This document shows, piece after piece, positions 46,334 through 56,002 of a stretch of DNA of 64,000 nt. Position 1 is the stretch's first letter, and the number at the start of each line of letters is the position of its first letter. The position numbers were made by a program, and so were the translations under genes. A model generated the notes under the pieces. That model saw nothing but the letters and a program-made list of their open reading frames with translations, searched no databases and was not told the DNA's origin. The stretch is from Chitinophaga costaii (GTDB lineage: Bacteria > Bacteroidota > Bacteroidia > Chitinophagales > Chitinophagaceae), in assembly GCF_900094705.1 (NCBI RefSeq), contig NZ_FMAR01000008.1:140469-204468 (forward strand), written 5' to 3'.

Positions 46334-48442
46334 ATGAAGAAATTAGTAACAGTGGTGGGCATGCTGCTTACCAGTGGCATCATATACAGTCAGCAACTCA
46401 AAAAGGGTACAATAAACCGTAAAGAAGTGGTGCAGCGGCATAACTATCACATCACCGATCTGCAGGAACCCGGCCCTACACAGGTGGGCAATGGCAATTT
46501 CGCTTATGGTTTTGACGCCACCGGCATGCAGACATTCAACGACAGCTTTACCACCATGTCGCAATGGAGCTGGCATAGCAGTCCGCTACCCGCTGGTTTT
46601 ACGGCGGCAGATTTTAAGCAAACCAACATCAACATACAGGGCCGGATGGTGCCCTATGACCTGCCTAACCCACAGCAAGCGGCATTGTCTTCCTGGCTGG
46701 ATGCAAACCCACACCGCTTTAACCTTGGCCGGATAGGACTGTGGATGAAAATGGAAAATGGTACGGCTGTAACAGCGGGCGATATACAAGCCGCCGATCA
46801 ATACTTTGACCTGTGGAGTGCAGTGGCGGTCAGCACGTTCCGGATTCAGGGTCAACCTGTTCAGGTAACCACGGTAGCAGATCCTGATAAAGATATAGTG
46901 GCCTTTAAAATCACATCGCCTTTAATCGCCGCCAAAAGGTTGGGCGTGTTCATTGACTTCCCGTATGCAAACCTGAATGTTTTTAGCAATGGGTCAGATT
47001 ACAATAAGCCGGCATCGCATCAAACTATTTTAGTAGCAGATAAAAAGTCACAGGTCACCTTTTCCCGGGTGATGGACAGTACCCAATATGAAGTAAAAGC
47101 CAGTTGGACGGGCCCAAACAGCATCACCAAAGAAAAGCCGCACCGTTATAAATTTATGCCCGCAGGTAGCAACGAAATTGAATACGTTTTTTCATTTGCC
47201 CCCTGGAAAATTAAACAGCCCCTTCCTTCCTTTGCCGAAGTAAAAGCACATGCACAAAAATATTGGCCGTCGTTCTGGAACAGTGGTGGTTTTATAGACC
47301 TTTCCCATAGCAAGGACTCGCAATGGATGGAATTGGAGAGACGCATAATATTATCGCAGTATATCATGCGCATAAATGCCGCCGGCCAGTATCCGCCGCA
47401 GGAAACGGGGTTGGTGAATAATAGCTGGTATGGTCGTTTTCATTATGAAATGATCCTGTGGCACAATGCGCACAATGCCCTGTGGAACCGGTGGTCGCTA
47501 TTGAACAACAGCCTGCACGTGTACCAGGATAATCTGATGGCCGCAAAACAACGGGCTGCGACGCAAGGGTATAAAGGTGCCCGCTTCCCGAAATGTACCG
47601 GTCCAGATGGAAGGGAATGGCCGCATCCTATTCATGCCTTCCTGGTTTGGCAGCAGCCTCACCCTGTGTTTTTTGCTAACCTGGATTACCGTGCCCATCC
47701 CACCACCGCAACGCTTGAAAAATGGATGAATATTATAGATGCTTCGGCAGACTTCCTGGCTTCTTACCCCAGTTTCGATACTGCCAGCAAACACTATGTG
47801 CTGGGACCACCCATCGCCTTTGCGCCGGAAAACAATCAATTTTATAAAGACCGGAACCCGGCATTTGAGCTGGGATACTGGCGGTATGCACTCCGCACTG
47901 CGCAATTGCTCAGACAGCAGGCCGGGCTGCCCGGAAAACCGCTATGGAGCAAGGTGTACCAGCAACTGAGCCCTATTCCCCTGCGAGACAATTTTTATGA
48001 ACAATGGGAAAATATAGATAGCATGTGGACCAAATATAATTTTGAGCATCCTGCATTGCTTGGCATTTATGGTCTGCTGCCCGGTGATGGGGTAGACACC
48101 ACCATCATGAAAAATACCTTCCGGAAAGTACTCGATACCTGGAAGTTTGATACAGGATGGGGCTGGGACTTTCCCCTAATGGCCATGACTGCTGCACGGC
48201 TTGGAGAAACGAAGGAAGCGATTTATATGTTATTACATGCATCGCCCAAAAATGGGTATGATAAGCATGGCTTTGTAGGCGGGGGCAACCCTTATCCTTA
48301 TATCCCCACCAACGGCGCGCTGCTATATGCAGTAGCCTTTATGGCTGCCGGTTGGGATGGCGATCAGCAATTGTCTACACCCGGATTTCCTAAAGACGGC
48401 TCATGGACGGTTATGTGGGAAGACTTAAAAAAAGCGCCTTAA
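46334..48442 (+). CDS. Secreted six-hairpin glycosidase-like enzyme (GH65-like)
   Basis: About 702 residues from MKKLVTVVGMLL, with a signal peptide. An N-terminal beta-sandwich region (about 20-280, starting DLQEPGPTQVGNGNFAYGFD) is followed by an (alpha/alpha)6-type domain (GLVNNSWYGRFHYEMILWHN, then WDFPLMAMTAARLG). The layout resembles GH65/GH95-like phosphorylases and hydrolases. The likely acid residue is in FHYEMILWHN. Subfamily and substrate are not assigned; 78 bases after susD in the operon. Confidence 0.65.
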   Translation: MKKLVTVVGMLLTSGIIYSQQLKKGTINRKEVVQRHNYHITDLQEPGPTQVGNGNFAYGFDATGMQTFNDSFTTMSQWSWHSSPLPAGFTAADFKQTNINIQGRMVPYDLPNPQQAALSSWLDANPHRFNLGRIGLWMKMENGTAVTAGDIQAADQYFDLWSAVAVSTFRIQGQPVQVTTVADPDKDIVAFKITSPLIAAKRLGVFIDFPYANLNVFSNGSDYNKPASHQTILVADKKSQVTFSRVMDSTQYEVKASWTGPNSITKEKPHRYKFMPAGSNEIEYVFSFAPWKIKQPLPSFAEVKAHAQKYWPSFWNSGGFIDLSHSKDSQWMELERRIILSQYIMRINAAGQYPPQETGLVNNSWYGRFHYEMILWHNAHNALWNRWSLLNNSLHVYQDNLMAAKQRAATQGYKGARFPKCTGPDGREWPHPIHAFLVWQQPHPVFFANLDYRAHPTTATLEKWMNIIDASADFLASYPSFDTASKHYVLGPPIAFAPENNQFYKDRNPAFELGYWRYALRTAQLLRQQAGLPGKPLWSKVYQQLSPIPLRDNFYEQWENIDSMWTKYNFEHPALLGIYGLLPGDGVDTTIMKNTFRKVLDTWKFDTGWGWDFPLMAMTAARLGETKEAIYMLLHASPKNGYDKHGFVGGGNPYPYIPTNGALLYAVAFMAAGWDGDQQLSTPGFPKDGSWTVMWEDLKKAP

Positions 48443-48500
48443 GCGCCTTGGTATAGGTAGATGTCCCATTTAAAGCATTAGAATTTATAAAACGTAAAGA

Positions 48501-50822
48501 ATGATTAAAGTTGTTGTAGTATGTCTGGCATTTCTTTTTAGCATGCAGGTAGCATTGGGTCAGCATTACAAAGCATCCTCCTTTTCGGTAGATATTAGTG
48601 AAACTGGACAGGTGGTAGCACTAAAAGATAACACAACGGATTATGCGGCTGCCAGTGAACCGGGATATTTATTACAGGCTGTGGTAAAGGGCGTTACCTT
48701 ATCCCCGACAAAGGCTATTTTTGAAAAAGACAATATTGTTTTGTATTACGCGGGTCAGCTCACTGCCAGGATAAAAGTGCAGGCCAGGCCGTCCTATCTT
48801 GTCTTTACCGTGGTGGATGTTAGCAAAAATATGGATGCCATAATCTGGGGGCCTTTTAACACTGTACTTGCAGATACCATTGGCAATACAGTGGGCGTGG
48901 TGCGAACCGCCGCTTACGCCATCGGGCTGCAATGTCTGCATAAAAGTACGTCGGGCGGCGTGCTGGAAAATGAAGAAGGTGCCGTCTTTGACCGTGGCAC
49001 CACGGCCACGGCCAGGCCTTTTGGCGCCTCGTTGCAGGCTTTTGCCATTAACCGTAGCGTAGACAGGAAGATAAAAGTTTGGAACCGCTGGCCAAACGTG
49101 CCGGTGAAAGCCATTCCTGATGGCGCCTTGCAAGGATCGTCCATCGCCTTGTTCGGGTGTGCGCCGGGCCATGTGTTGCCAGTCATTAAAACCATTACTT
49201 TGACGGAACAGCTGCCATATGCCCGGTGGAAGGGAGATTGGATTAAAACTTCGCCAGAGTCGGGGAGGCCTTACATGATCACCACCTTCTCGGAACAGAA
49301 TATTGATACCTTCCTCACTTACGCGAAAAAGATGGGCATGGCGGGCGTATATCATGAAGATCCTTTCGATACCTGGGGTCACTTCGTACTAAAGCCATCC
49401 TTATTCCCGCACGGGCGGCAGGGCTTTAAATCCTGTGTAGACAAGGCGCATGCGATGGGGCTCCGCCTGGGTTTCCATACCCTCACCAACTTTATCACTA
49501 CCAACGACAGCTTTGTAAGCCCTCGTCCTGACCACCGGCTCGCGCAGGCGGGCGCCGCAACGCTGGTCGCTTCCATAACGCCCGATGTTACAACGATTAC
49601 GGTGGATGCTGATACGTATTTCCGTATGCGTAGTGACTTAAATAGTGTGCTTATCGGGGATGAAATTGTAAGTTATACGGACGTTACGGCGCAGGCACCT
49701 TACCAGCTTACAGGCTGCCTGAGGGGCGCATTTGGCACCGCAAAGGCGGCGCATAAAGCCAATGCTCCAGTGGCCAGGCTGATAGACCATCCCTACAAAG
49801 TATTCTTTCCCGATTGGGCCCTGCAACGGGAGATAGCAGACAATATTGCCAGGTTTATAAATGAAACGGGCGCCGACCAGATGGATTTTGACGGGCATGA
49901 AGGCACCTATGCCAGTGGCATGGGCGACCTATCCTTTAATAGCTTTGCGGAAGAAGTTTTCCGCAAAGTAGATCATCCCGTAGTATTTGGTTCCAGCCGG
50001 GATAATCATTATTTCTGGCACCTCAATAATTATCTTAATTGGGGGGAACCCTGGTATGGCGGCTTCCGCGAAAGTCAGTCGGACGTACGCATGGCCAATC
50101 AGCCTTTTTATGAAAATAATTATCTTCCCAACATGCTGGGATGGTTTTTGATCACTGCGCAGACAAACCCGGATGATATTGACTGGATGCTGGCGCGCGC
50201 CGCAGGTTTTAATGCCGGATATGCACTGGTGCTGCGTAAAGAAGCCCTGAACAACCCGCAGATGGAGGAAATCATTCACCGCATCAACACCTGGACTGCT
50301 GCACAGCGTAGCCATCTTTTTACAAACGCACAGCAACAATGGTTGCGTAACCCGGAAAATGATGCCCGTTTAATAACCAGCGATAGTGCTGTACGTTTGC
50401 AGGAGTTTAGCAAGTTTGTATTTGAATATGAAGCAAGGGTATTGCAGCCAGGTCAGCCTACCTTGCAAAGCTGGGATTTTCAAAACATACGTTCCCAGCA
50501 AACACCCCAGGTGCTGGTGCATGCTTTGGGCGAGGAAGGCCATATTGTACATCCGGTAGTGGGTATAGACAATACGCTGAGCATTCACCTACCCATTACG
50601 CTGGAAGCAGGGCAAACGCTGGTGATTAATAATACCCTTAACGCCGGCATATATGACCGTAAAGGCCGCCTGCTGCGGGAAGTTCCCATCCATAACGCCC
50701 TCCCGGCACTGAGCGCCGGCCGGCACCAGCTTTCCTTCGATGGAACTACGGATGCCAACTCACCAGTAAAATTAAAAATCGAAATAAAACTATTAAATAA
50801 TGAAACGCTGCTACATTCATAA
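48501..50822 (+). CDS. Secreted PUL protein, probably a TIM-barrel glycosidase of unassigned family
   Basis: 773 residues, signal peptide ending ALGQ. An N-terminal beta-sandwich (about 22-240) precedes a likely (beta/alpha)8 region: YHEDPFDTWGHF, LRLGFHTLTNFITTND, GADQMDFDGHEGTYASG and WGEPWYGGFRESQ. Aspartates in QMDFDGHEG and the acidic HEDPFD are candidate catalytic residues. A beta insertion lies near 355-420 (ATLVASITPDVTTITVDADT), and a small C-terminal beta domain ends it. I do not recognise the family. It overlaps the GH20 gene by 23 bases, so it acts in the same pathway. Confidence 0.6.
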   Translation: MIKVVVVCLAFLFSMQVALGQHYKASSFSVDISETGQVVALKDNTTDYAAASEPGYLLQAVVKGVTLSPTKAIFEKDNIVLYYAGQLTARIKVQARPSYLVFTVVDVSKNMDAIIWGPFNTVLADTIGNTVGVVRTAAYAIGLQCLHKSTSGGVLENEEGAVFDRGTTATARPFGASLQAFAINRSVDRKIKVWNRWPNVPVKAIPDGALQGSSIALFGCAPGHVLPVIKTITLTEQLPYARWKGDWIKTSPESGRPYMITTFSEQNIDTFLTYAKKMGMAGVYHEDPFDTWGHFVLKPSLFPHGRQGFKSCVDKAHAMGLRLGFHTLTNFITTNDSFVSPRPDHRLAQAGAATLVASITPDVTTITVDADTYFRMRSDLNSVLIGDEIVSYTDVTAQAPYQLTGCLRGAFGTAKAAHKANAPVARLIDHPYKVFFPDWALQREIADNIARFINETGADQMDFDGHEGTYASGMGDLSFNSFAEEVFRKVDHPVVFGSSRDNHYFWHLNNYLNWGEPWYGGFRESQSDVRMANQPFYENNYLPNMLGWFLITAQTNPDDIDWMLARAAGFNAGYALVLRKEALNNPQMEEIIHRINTWTAAQRSHLFTNAQQQWLRNPENDARLITSDSAVRLQEFSKFVFEYEARVLQPGQPTLQSWDFQNIRSQQTPQVLVHALGEEGHIVHPVVGIDNTLSIHLPITLEAGQTLVINNTLNAGIYDRKGRLLREVPIHNALPALSAGRHQLSFDGTTDANSPVKLKIEIKLLNNETLLHS

Positions 50823-53199
50823 ATTCATTTATTCCATCACAGCGGTATCTGTCCTTTCTTTTAAAGCACCGGCTAAAGCGCTGCTTACGGCGCTCCTGCT
50901 ATTCCTTTCATGGCTCCCCCTACAAGCGCAATCCGGGAAGAAGAACTATAACATCATACCTTACCCGGCCAAACTCCTACCACAACCGGGTGTTTTTACA
51001 ATCAACAGCAAAACTACCCTGGCCACTACGGGCGATGCTTTTTTTGCTAATGAGATTACCTTTTTAACCCAACTTATGCAGCATTACCTGGGCGCCGGCG
51101 CATTACAGACAAAAAGCGCCGGAAAGTTTAACGTAATCTTGCTGAAACAGGATGGTACGCTTCCTAACGCCGAAGCATACACGATTTCTATCAGCCCTCA
51201 ACAAATTATCCTCACTGCCAAAGAGGCGGCTGGTATGTTTTATGCCATTGAAACCTTGCGGCAACTGCTACCTGCCGATGTAGAAACAGGTAAAGGGAAT
51301 GTACTAACCCTGCCCTGTGTGCAGATAGCCGACCAGCCTGCGTTTGCCTGGCGGGGTATGATGCTGGATGTATCACGTCACTTTTTCTCTGTTGCTTACC
51401 TGGAGAAATATGCAGACATGATGGCTTTGTATAAACTGAATAAACTGCACTTGCATTTAACAGACGACCAGGGTTGGCGCATCGCCATTAAAAAATACCC
51501 TCGCTTAACCTCGGAAGGCGCATGGCGCACGTTTAATAACCAGGATTCGGCTTGTATTAAAAAAGCCCTCGAAACCGGCAACAACGATTTAATGCCTGAT
51601 ACGGCCCATATAATGCAAAAGAATGGGCAAACCCTGTATGGTGGCTTTTACACCCAGGAAGAAATGCGAAATTTTATTCGCTATGCCGCCTCCCGCCATA
51701 TAGAAGTAATTCCCGAAATAGATATGCCCGGCCACATGATGGCGGCGGCAAGGATATACCCCGAACTTACTTGTGATACACTGGTGAGTAACGATCCCCA
51801 TAATTTTTCCAATCCTATTTGCCCCTGCAATCCGGCCGTGCTGGAATTTGCAAAAGATATCTTTACGGAAATAGCCGCCCTTTTCCCTTCCCCTTACCTG
51901 CATATTGGTGGCGACGAGGTGAATAAGAAAAATTGGGCCCAATCGCCGTTGGTTCAAGCCTTCATGAAAGAAAAGGGGTATACGGATATGAATCAGATTC
52001 AAAGCCATTTTAATGATTACATGCTGGACTTTTTTAAGTCGAAAGGAAAAACATTACTTGGTTGGGACGAGATCATAGAAGGCGGGATAGATAGTGCTGC
52101 AGTAATGATGTTTTGGCGCGCATGGGCGCCCCAGGCACCGGCCCAGGCTGCAAAAAATCACAATAAAATAGTGATGACGCCAGATGGCCCACTGTATTTT
52201 GACGCTTTGTCCGATGCACAAACATTGCCGGCTGTTTATCATTATGATCCTTATGATAGTGCGCTGTACCACCTCTCTCCAGCGGCCCAACAATACATTA
52301 TGGGATTACAGGCCAATTTATGGACAGAAATGATTCCCTCTGAAAACAGGGCCGACTATATGACCATGCCACGGCTCACGGCACTCGCGGAAATAGGCTG
52401 GACCCACCGGTATAATTATGATGATTATTTGCAAAGATTGAATGCGCAATATGATCGCCTGGATCAGTTAAACATCCACTACCGTTTGCCCGATCTGGAT
52501 AACCTGGCCGAAAACTATGCCGTTATTGATTCCACCAGTTTTTACGTAGCCTCCCCATTACCCAGGTTTAAAGTGCATTATACACTGAATGGTGCGCTGC
52601 CGGATGCAACGTCGCCTGTGATGAACCAACCGGTGGTATTGTCGCGCGCCGCTGTCATGAAGCTGGCGCTTTTTACTCCCACAGGGCGTAGGGGAGATGT
52701 ATATTCGCTCAACTTCCGTACGCAGCAGTTAAGCGGGCAGGAAACTATTCCCCATCTTAAAAATGGGCTGACGACAGAACTTTACAAGGGAGAATTTCCA
52801 TTAACCAGCGCTATAAAGGGCGTGCCGGATCGTGTATTTACGATAGATAGTATTGCAGTTCCTACTACCATCCAGGCACCTGCTTTTGGATTAAAAATAC
52901 ATGGATATATCCAGGTGCCGGAAACCGGTATTTACACTTTTTATCTTACCTGCAACGATGGTGGCGTTTTATATATAGGCAAACAGGAAATCGTCAATAA
53001 TGACGGCCTGCACCCTGATAAGACCAAAGGTGGGCAAGCTGGTTTGCGGCAAGGGCTGCACCCTATCGCAGTAAATTTTATAGAATACGGTGGCGGCTAT
53101 ACGCTGGGGATAACCTATAGCTATAAAGGTAGCAAACCCGTGCCTGTACCGTATACCTGGTTCAAGTCGGCTGAAAATGAATCTGCCTCGAAACCATAA
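50800..53199 (+). CDS. Secreted GH20 beta-N-acetylhexosaminidase with PA14-like domain
   Basis: 799 residues. Signal region (ALLTALLLFLSWLPLQAQ), GH20b domain (about 48-180), catalytic barrel with LHLTDDQGWRIA and HIGGDE (D372, E373 catalytic pair), a chitobiase-type C-terminal domain (VHYTLNGALPDATS) and a PA14-like carbohydrate-binding domain (about 670-799, IHGYIQVPETGIYTFYLTCND). Removes terminal GlcNAc/GalNAc. Its start lies 23 bases inside the preceding gene. A later ATG is possible but the signal region supports 50800. Confidence 0.93.
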   Translation: MKRCYIHKFIYSITAVSVLSFKAPAKALLTALLLFLSWLPLQAQSGKKNYNIIPYPAKLLPQPGVFTINSKTTLATTGDAFFANEITFLTQLMQHYLGAGALQTKSAGKFNVILLKQDGTLPNAEAYTISISPQQIILTAKEAAGMFYAIETLRQLLPADVETGKGNVLTLPCVQIADQPAFAWRGMMLDVSRHFFSVAYLEKYADMMALYKLNKLHLHLTDDQGWRIAIKKYPRLTSEGAWRTFNNQDSACIKKALETGNNDLMPDTAHIMQKNGQTLYGGFYTQEEMRNFIRYAASRHIEVIPEIDMPGHMMAAARIYPELTCDTLVSNDPHNFSNPICPCNPAVLEFAKDIFTEIAALFPSPYLHIGGDEVNKKNWAQSPLVQAFMKEKGYTDMNQIQSHFNDYMLDFFKSKGKTLLGWDEIIEGGIDSAAVMMFWRAWAPQAPAQAAKNHNKIVMTPDGPLYFDALSDAQTLPAVYHYDPYDSALYHLSPAAQQYIMGLQANLWTEMIPSENRADYMTMPRLTALAEIGWTHRYNYDDYLQRLNAQYDRLDQLNIHYRLPDLDNLAENYAVIDSTSFYVASPLPRFKVHYTLNGALPDATSPVMNQPVVLSRAAVMKLALFTPTGRRGDVYSLNFRTQQLSGQETIPHLKNGLTTELYKGEFPLTSAIKGVPDRVFTIDSIAVPTTIQAPAFGLKIHGYIQVPETGIYTFYLTCNDGGVLYIGKQEIVNNDGLHPDKTKGGQAGLRQGLHPIAVNFIEYGGGYTLGITYSYKGSKPVPVPYTWFKSAENESASKP

Positions 53200-53245
53200 T
53201 CATGAAAAGAAAAAGCACTGGGTCTTTATCGCAAAAAAACTATTA

Positions 53246-54859
53246 ATGGATAGAAGAAATTTTATTAAACTCACAGGCGCATCCATGATGTCCCTGCTTG
53301 CCACCCAATATATACATGCAGCTAGGAAGGGTGAGCACATTATTCAACTGCCATATGCTGTAAAAGTATTGTCTGATAACGAGTATGTTGATTTGAAATC
53401 AGTAGATGGGCAAACGTGGACTTACCGGGATGTAATTGTTCGGCTAAAAGTGTTGAAGGATAGCGTAGCCGTATATATTCAATCGCCTGTATTGCCTGTA
53501 AAAGAGGTACAACTTTCTTGGAAATTTGCAACTGCCCAGGCCACCAAAATATTAGGCGATGCCTGGGAACGCACCTATGCCGATGTGGGCTTTCATGCCA
53601 TCGATGCCAGTAAAAAACTGCCCTGGTATTGTATTGAGCAACATGGAGTCGATACCCTGTGTTTTGGGATAAAAACTGGTTGCAGCGCTTTCTGTTATTG
53701 GCAGGTAGCAGCAGGCAATTTATCCCTCACCCTCGATACCAGGAATGGCGGCAATGGTGTACTGCTGGGCGGCCGGGAGTTGCATGGTGCAGATATCGTT
53801 ACTACGAGAAACACCGCGCAGGAAAATGTTTTTGCCACTGTTCGCCGTTTTTGCAAGCAAATGTGCGATAAACCTTTAACGGTAAAACAGCCAGTGTATG
53901 GCATTAATGACTGGTATTTCGCCTATGGCAATAGCTCTGCCGACCTTATTTTAAAACACACCTCCCTATTAGCGCCGCTGGCCACCAGTACATCCAACAG
54001 GCCTTTTTCTGTAGTAGATGATGGATGGTCGCTCGGTACCGATTACGCCAGAACAAATGATAAATTCCCTGATATGCCCGGGCTTGTCAATAATATAAAA
54101 GACCTGGGCATGCGCCCCGGATTGTGGACACGGCCGCTGCTCCCTAAACCTGGGGAAAGCGAAACTTTGTTTATTAAAGGCCGTGGACAAATACTTGACC
54201 CCACGATCGACGAAAACATTGCGTATGTACAACAAATTTTCCGCCTGTACAAACAATGGGGTTTTGAGCTGGTGAAACATGATTATACCACTTTCGACCT
54301 CTTTGGCCGCTGGGGGGCGGGGATGAATGATACAATGACTGCCCCAGGCTGGCAATTCAATGATGCTTCCAAAACCAATGCGGAGATCATTTCACATTTG
54401 TACCATGCCATACGGGTGGCGGCGGGTGATATGTACCTGATTGGCTGCAATACCATCAGCCACTTATCTGCCGGCGTATTTGAATTGTATAGATCCGGCG
54501 ACGATACTAGTGGTAAAGAATGGAAGCGTACCAAAGAAATGGGGGTAAATACGATGGGTTTCAGGATGGTGCAGCATCAGCATTTTTACCAGGTAGATGG
54601 CGATTGTGTAGGCCTTACCACCGCCATACCCTGGGATAAGAATAAACAATGGATGCAACTATTGGCGCAAAGCAGCTCGCCACTGTTCATATCGGCACAG
54701 CCAGCAGCTGTGGGGGCGGAACAAAAAGCATTTATTAAACAATGTTTTACCGATGCCGCCAAACCGCAACCTGTGGGCGAGCCACTGGACTGGCTGGACA
54801 ATGCATTCCCTGCAAAATGGAAACTGGATAATCAAACGGTAACGTTTAATTGGGACTAA
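53246..54859 (+). CDS. Clan GH-D alpha-galactosidase-like enzyme with Tat signal
   Basis: About 537 residues from MDRRNFIKLTGASMMSLLA, a twin-arginine signal (RRxFxK), which supports this start over 53177. The barrel carries VVDDGWSLG, the nucleophile motif ELVKHDYTTFD (K-x-D-Y, typical of GH27/GH36) and a candidate acid/base aspartate in LYRSGDDTSG. It should cleave terminal alpha-galactose or alpha-GalNAc. Last gene of the operon, followed by a terminator at 54898. Family number GH27 versus GH36 is not settled. Confidence 0.82.
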   Translation: MDRRNFIKLTGASMMSLLATQYIHAARKGEHIIQLPYAVKVLSDNEYVDLKSVDGQTWTYRDVIVRLKVLKDSVAVYIQSPVLPVKEVQLSWKFATAQATKILGDAWERTYADVGFHAIDASKKLPWYCIEQHGVDTLCFGIKTGCSAFCYWQVAAGNLSLTLDTRNGGNGVLLGGRELHGADIVTTRNTAQENVFATVRRFCKQMCDKPLTVKQPVYGINDWYFAYGNSSADLILKHTSLLAPLATSTSNRPFSVVDDGWSLGTDYARTNDKFPDMPGLVNNIKDLGMRPGLWTRPLLPKPGESETLFIKGRGQILDPTIDENIAYVQQIFRLYKQWGFELVKHDYTTFDLFGRWGAGMNDTMTAPGWQFNDASKTNAEIISHLYHAIRVAAGDMYLIGCNTISHLSAGVFELYRSGDDTSGKEWKRTKEMGVNTMGFRMVQHQHFYQVDGDCVGLTTAIPWDKNKQWMQLLAQSSSPLFISAQPAAVGAEQKAFIKQCFTDAAKPQPVGEPLDWLDNAFPAKWKLDNQTVTFNWD

Positions 54860-54897
54860 GGCCGGAAAAATTTACTGTCTACTACCACTAAAAAGGG

Positions 54898-54930
54898 AGG
54901 GTCAGCAATGCGTGCTGGCCCTTGTTTTAT
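54898..54930 (+). terminator. Terminator closing the first PUL operon
   Basis: 10-bp stem (AGGGTCAGCA with TGCTGGCCCT, one mismatch) and a T-rich tail, 38 bases after the last gene. Confidence 0.7.
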
Positions 54931-55020
54931 TAGCAGGATGCTATGTTTTTATCGGCGGGCAGCCAATGAATGATGCGCACAATTACCTACCCGCATAAAT
55001 AACCCGGATAAAGATGGCCA

Positions 55021-55272
55021 TCAGGCCTGCGTTCTCCGGTATGCGCCGGGAGAGAGCTCGGTATGTTTCTTAAAATAGTTGTTGAAATATGCCGGCTCTG
55101 TAAATCCCAGGCAGTAGGCAATTTCCTAGACGGATATGCCGCAGTGTTGCAACAACGACTTGGCTTCGTTAATATTTTTCTCGGCAAGCGGATTGAAATG
55201 TTGCCCGACATGTTCTTTTGTCTCGAGCAGTAGCACCGTGAAAAGCGCCCCCATTAATTTATGAGCGGGGTG
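55021..55272 (-). pseudogene. AraC-family regulator, C-terminal remnant
   Basis: The minus-strand frame reads LMGALFTVLLLETKEHVGQH, then NEAKSLLQHCGISV, TAG (55126-55128), EIAYCLGFTEPAYFNNYFKKHTELSP to a stop at 55021. This is the second HTH of an AraC regulator with a premature stop; nothing upstream continues it. The gap 54931-55390 holds nothing else. Confidence 0.8.
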
Positions 55273-55390
55273 TTAAGACAAATGGGTGAGTAAGTTTAAC
55301 CAGTTTTAACTAATTGAAAATACGATTCCTTTTAGGTCTCTTTGGCGAGAACACCACTATTGTAATAATATAAAGGTAGCTGGACGGCAC

Positions 55391-55729
55391 CTAGCGGGCA
55401 GCCCTGTTTTCCTCTTCCGGCTGGGACATCCAGCGGGTAAGCCTGTACTTGGGCAGCAGGTCGTTCACCGTTTTCTTTAACCATTTGGACACCAGTTCAA
55501 ACATGATAAAACCAATAAGGATGGAAATGCTCCATTCCAGTGTAGTGTAAGTGTGCTTAGTAACGATAGACTTGTGAGTGGTAAGTCCCCACAGGTTATG
55601 AATACTGCGGGTGGTGAAGTAAGCAGACACCAGTTTCGTAGAAAGCAGCCCTACCACAAACCCTAAGAAGTTACCAATGTAATTGTTGAGAATATATTCC
55701 GCCAACCTTCTGGCGATGCCGCTTTTCAT
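55391..55729 (-). CDS. Hypothetical membrane protein
   Basis: 112 residues with two hydrophobic segments (YIGNFLGFVVGLLSTKLVSA and WSISILIGFIMFELVS) and a charged C-terminus. No known family. No operon partner. The region 55730-56002 below the TonB remnant holds nothing recognisable. Confidence 0.55.
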   Translation of the reverse strand: MKSGIARRLAEYILNNYIGNFLGFVVGLLSTKLVSAYFTTRSIHNLWGLTTHKSIVTKHTYTTLEWSISILIGFIMFELVSKWLKKTVNDLLPKYRLTRWMSQPEEENRAAR

Positions 55730-56002
55730 AAGTTTATTTTCTTAGGCTAAGCTAATACCTAATTCAATAAAATACCAGCGTATTTCCGAAAATCTATGCA
55801 GGAGGAATAAGTGATTTTAATAATACCAGTCAGCCACGGTGATAGCGTCTTAAAATGCCCCGACACATTATTCCCCGTAAACGCTGTATGGTCTGGTCTT
55901 AAACTGGTGATCCCGGTGAAAGTCCGGCGATAAATGAAGCTACTCATTAAATGCAAAAGACCGGCCTTAAACAAAGCCGGTCCTTTTTATACAACCTGAA
56001 AA

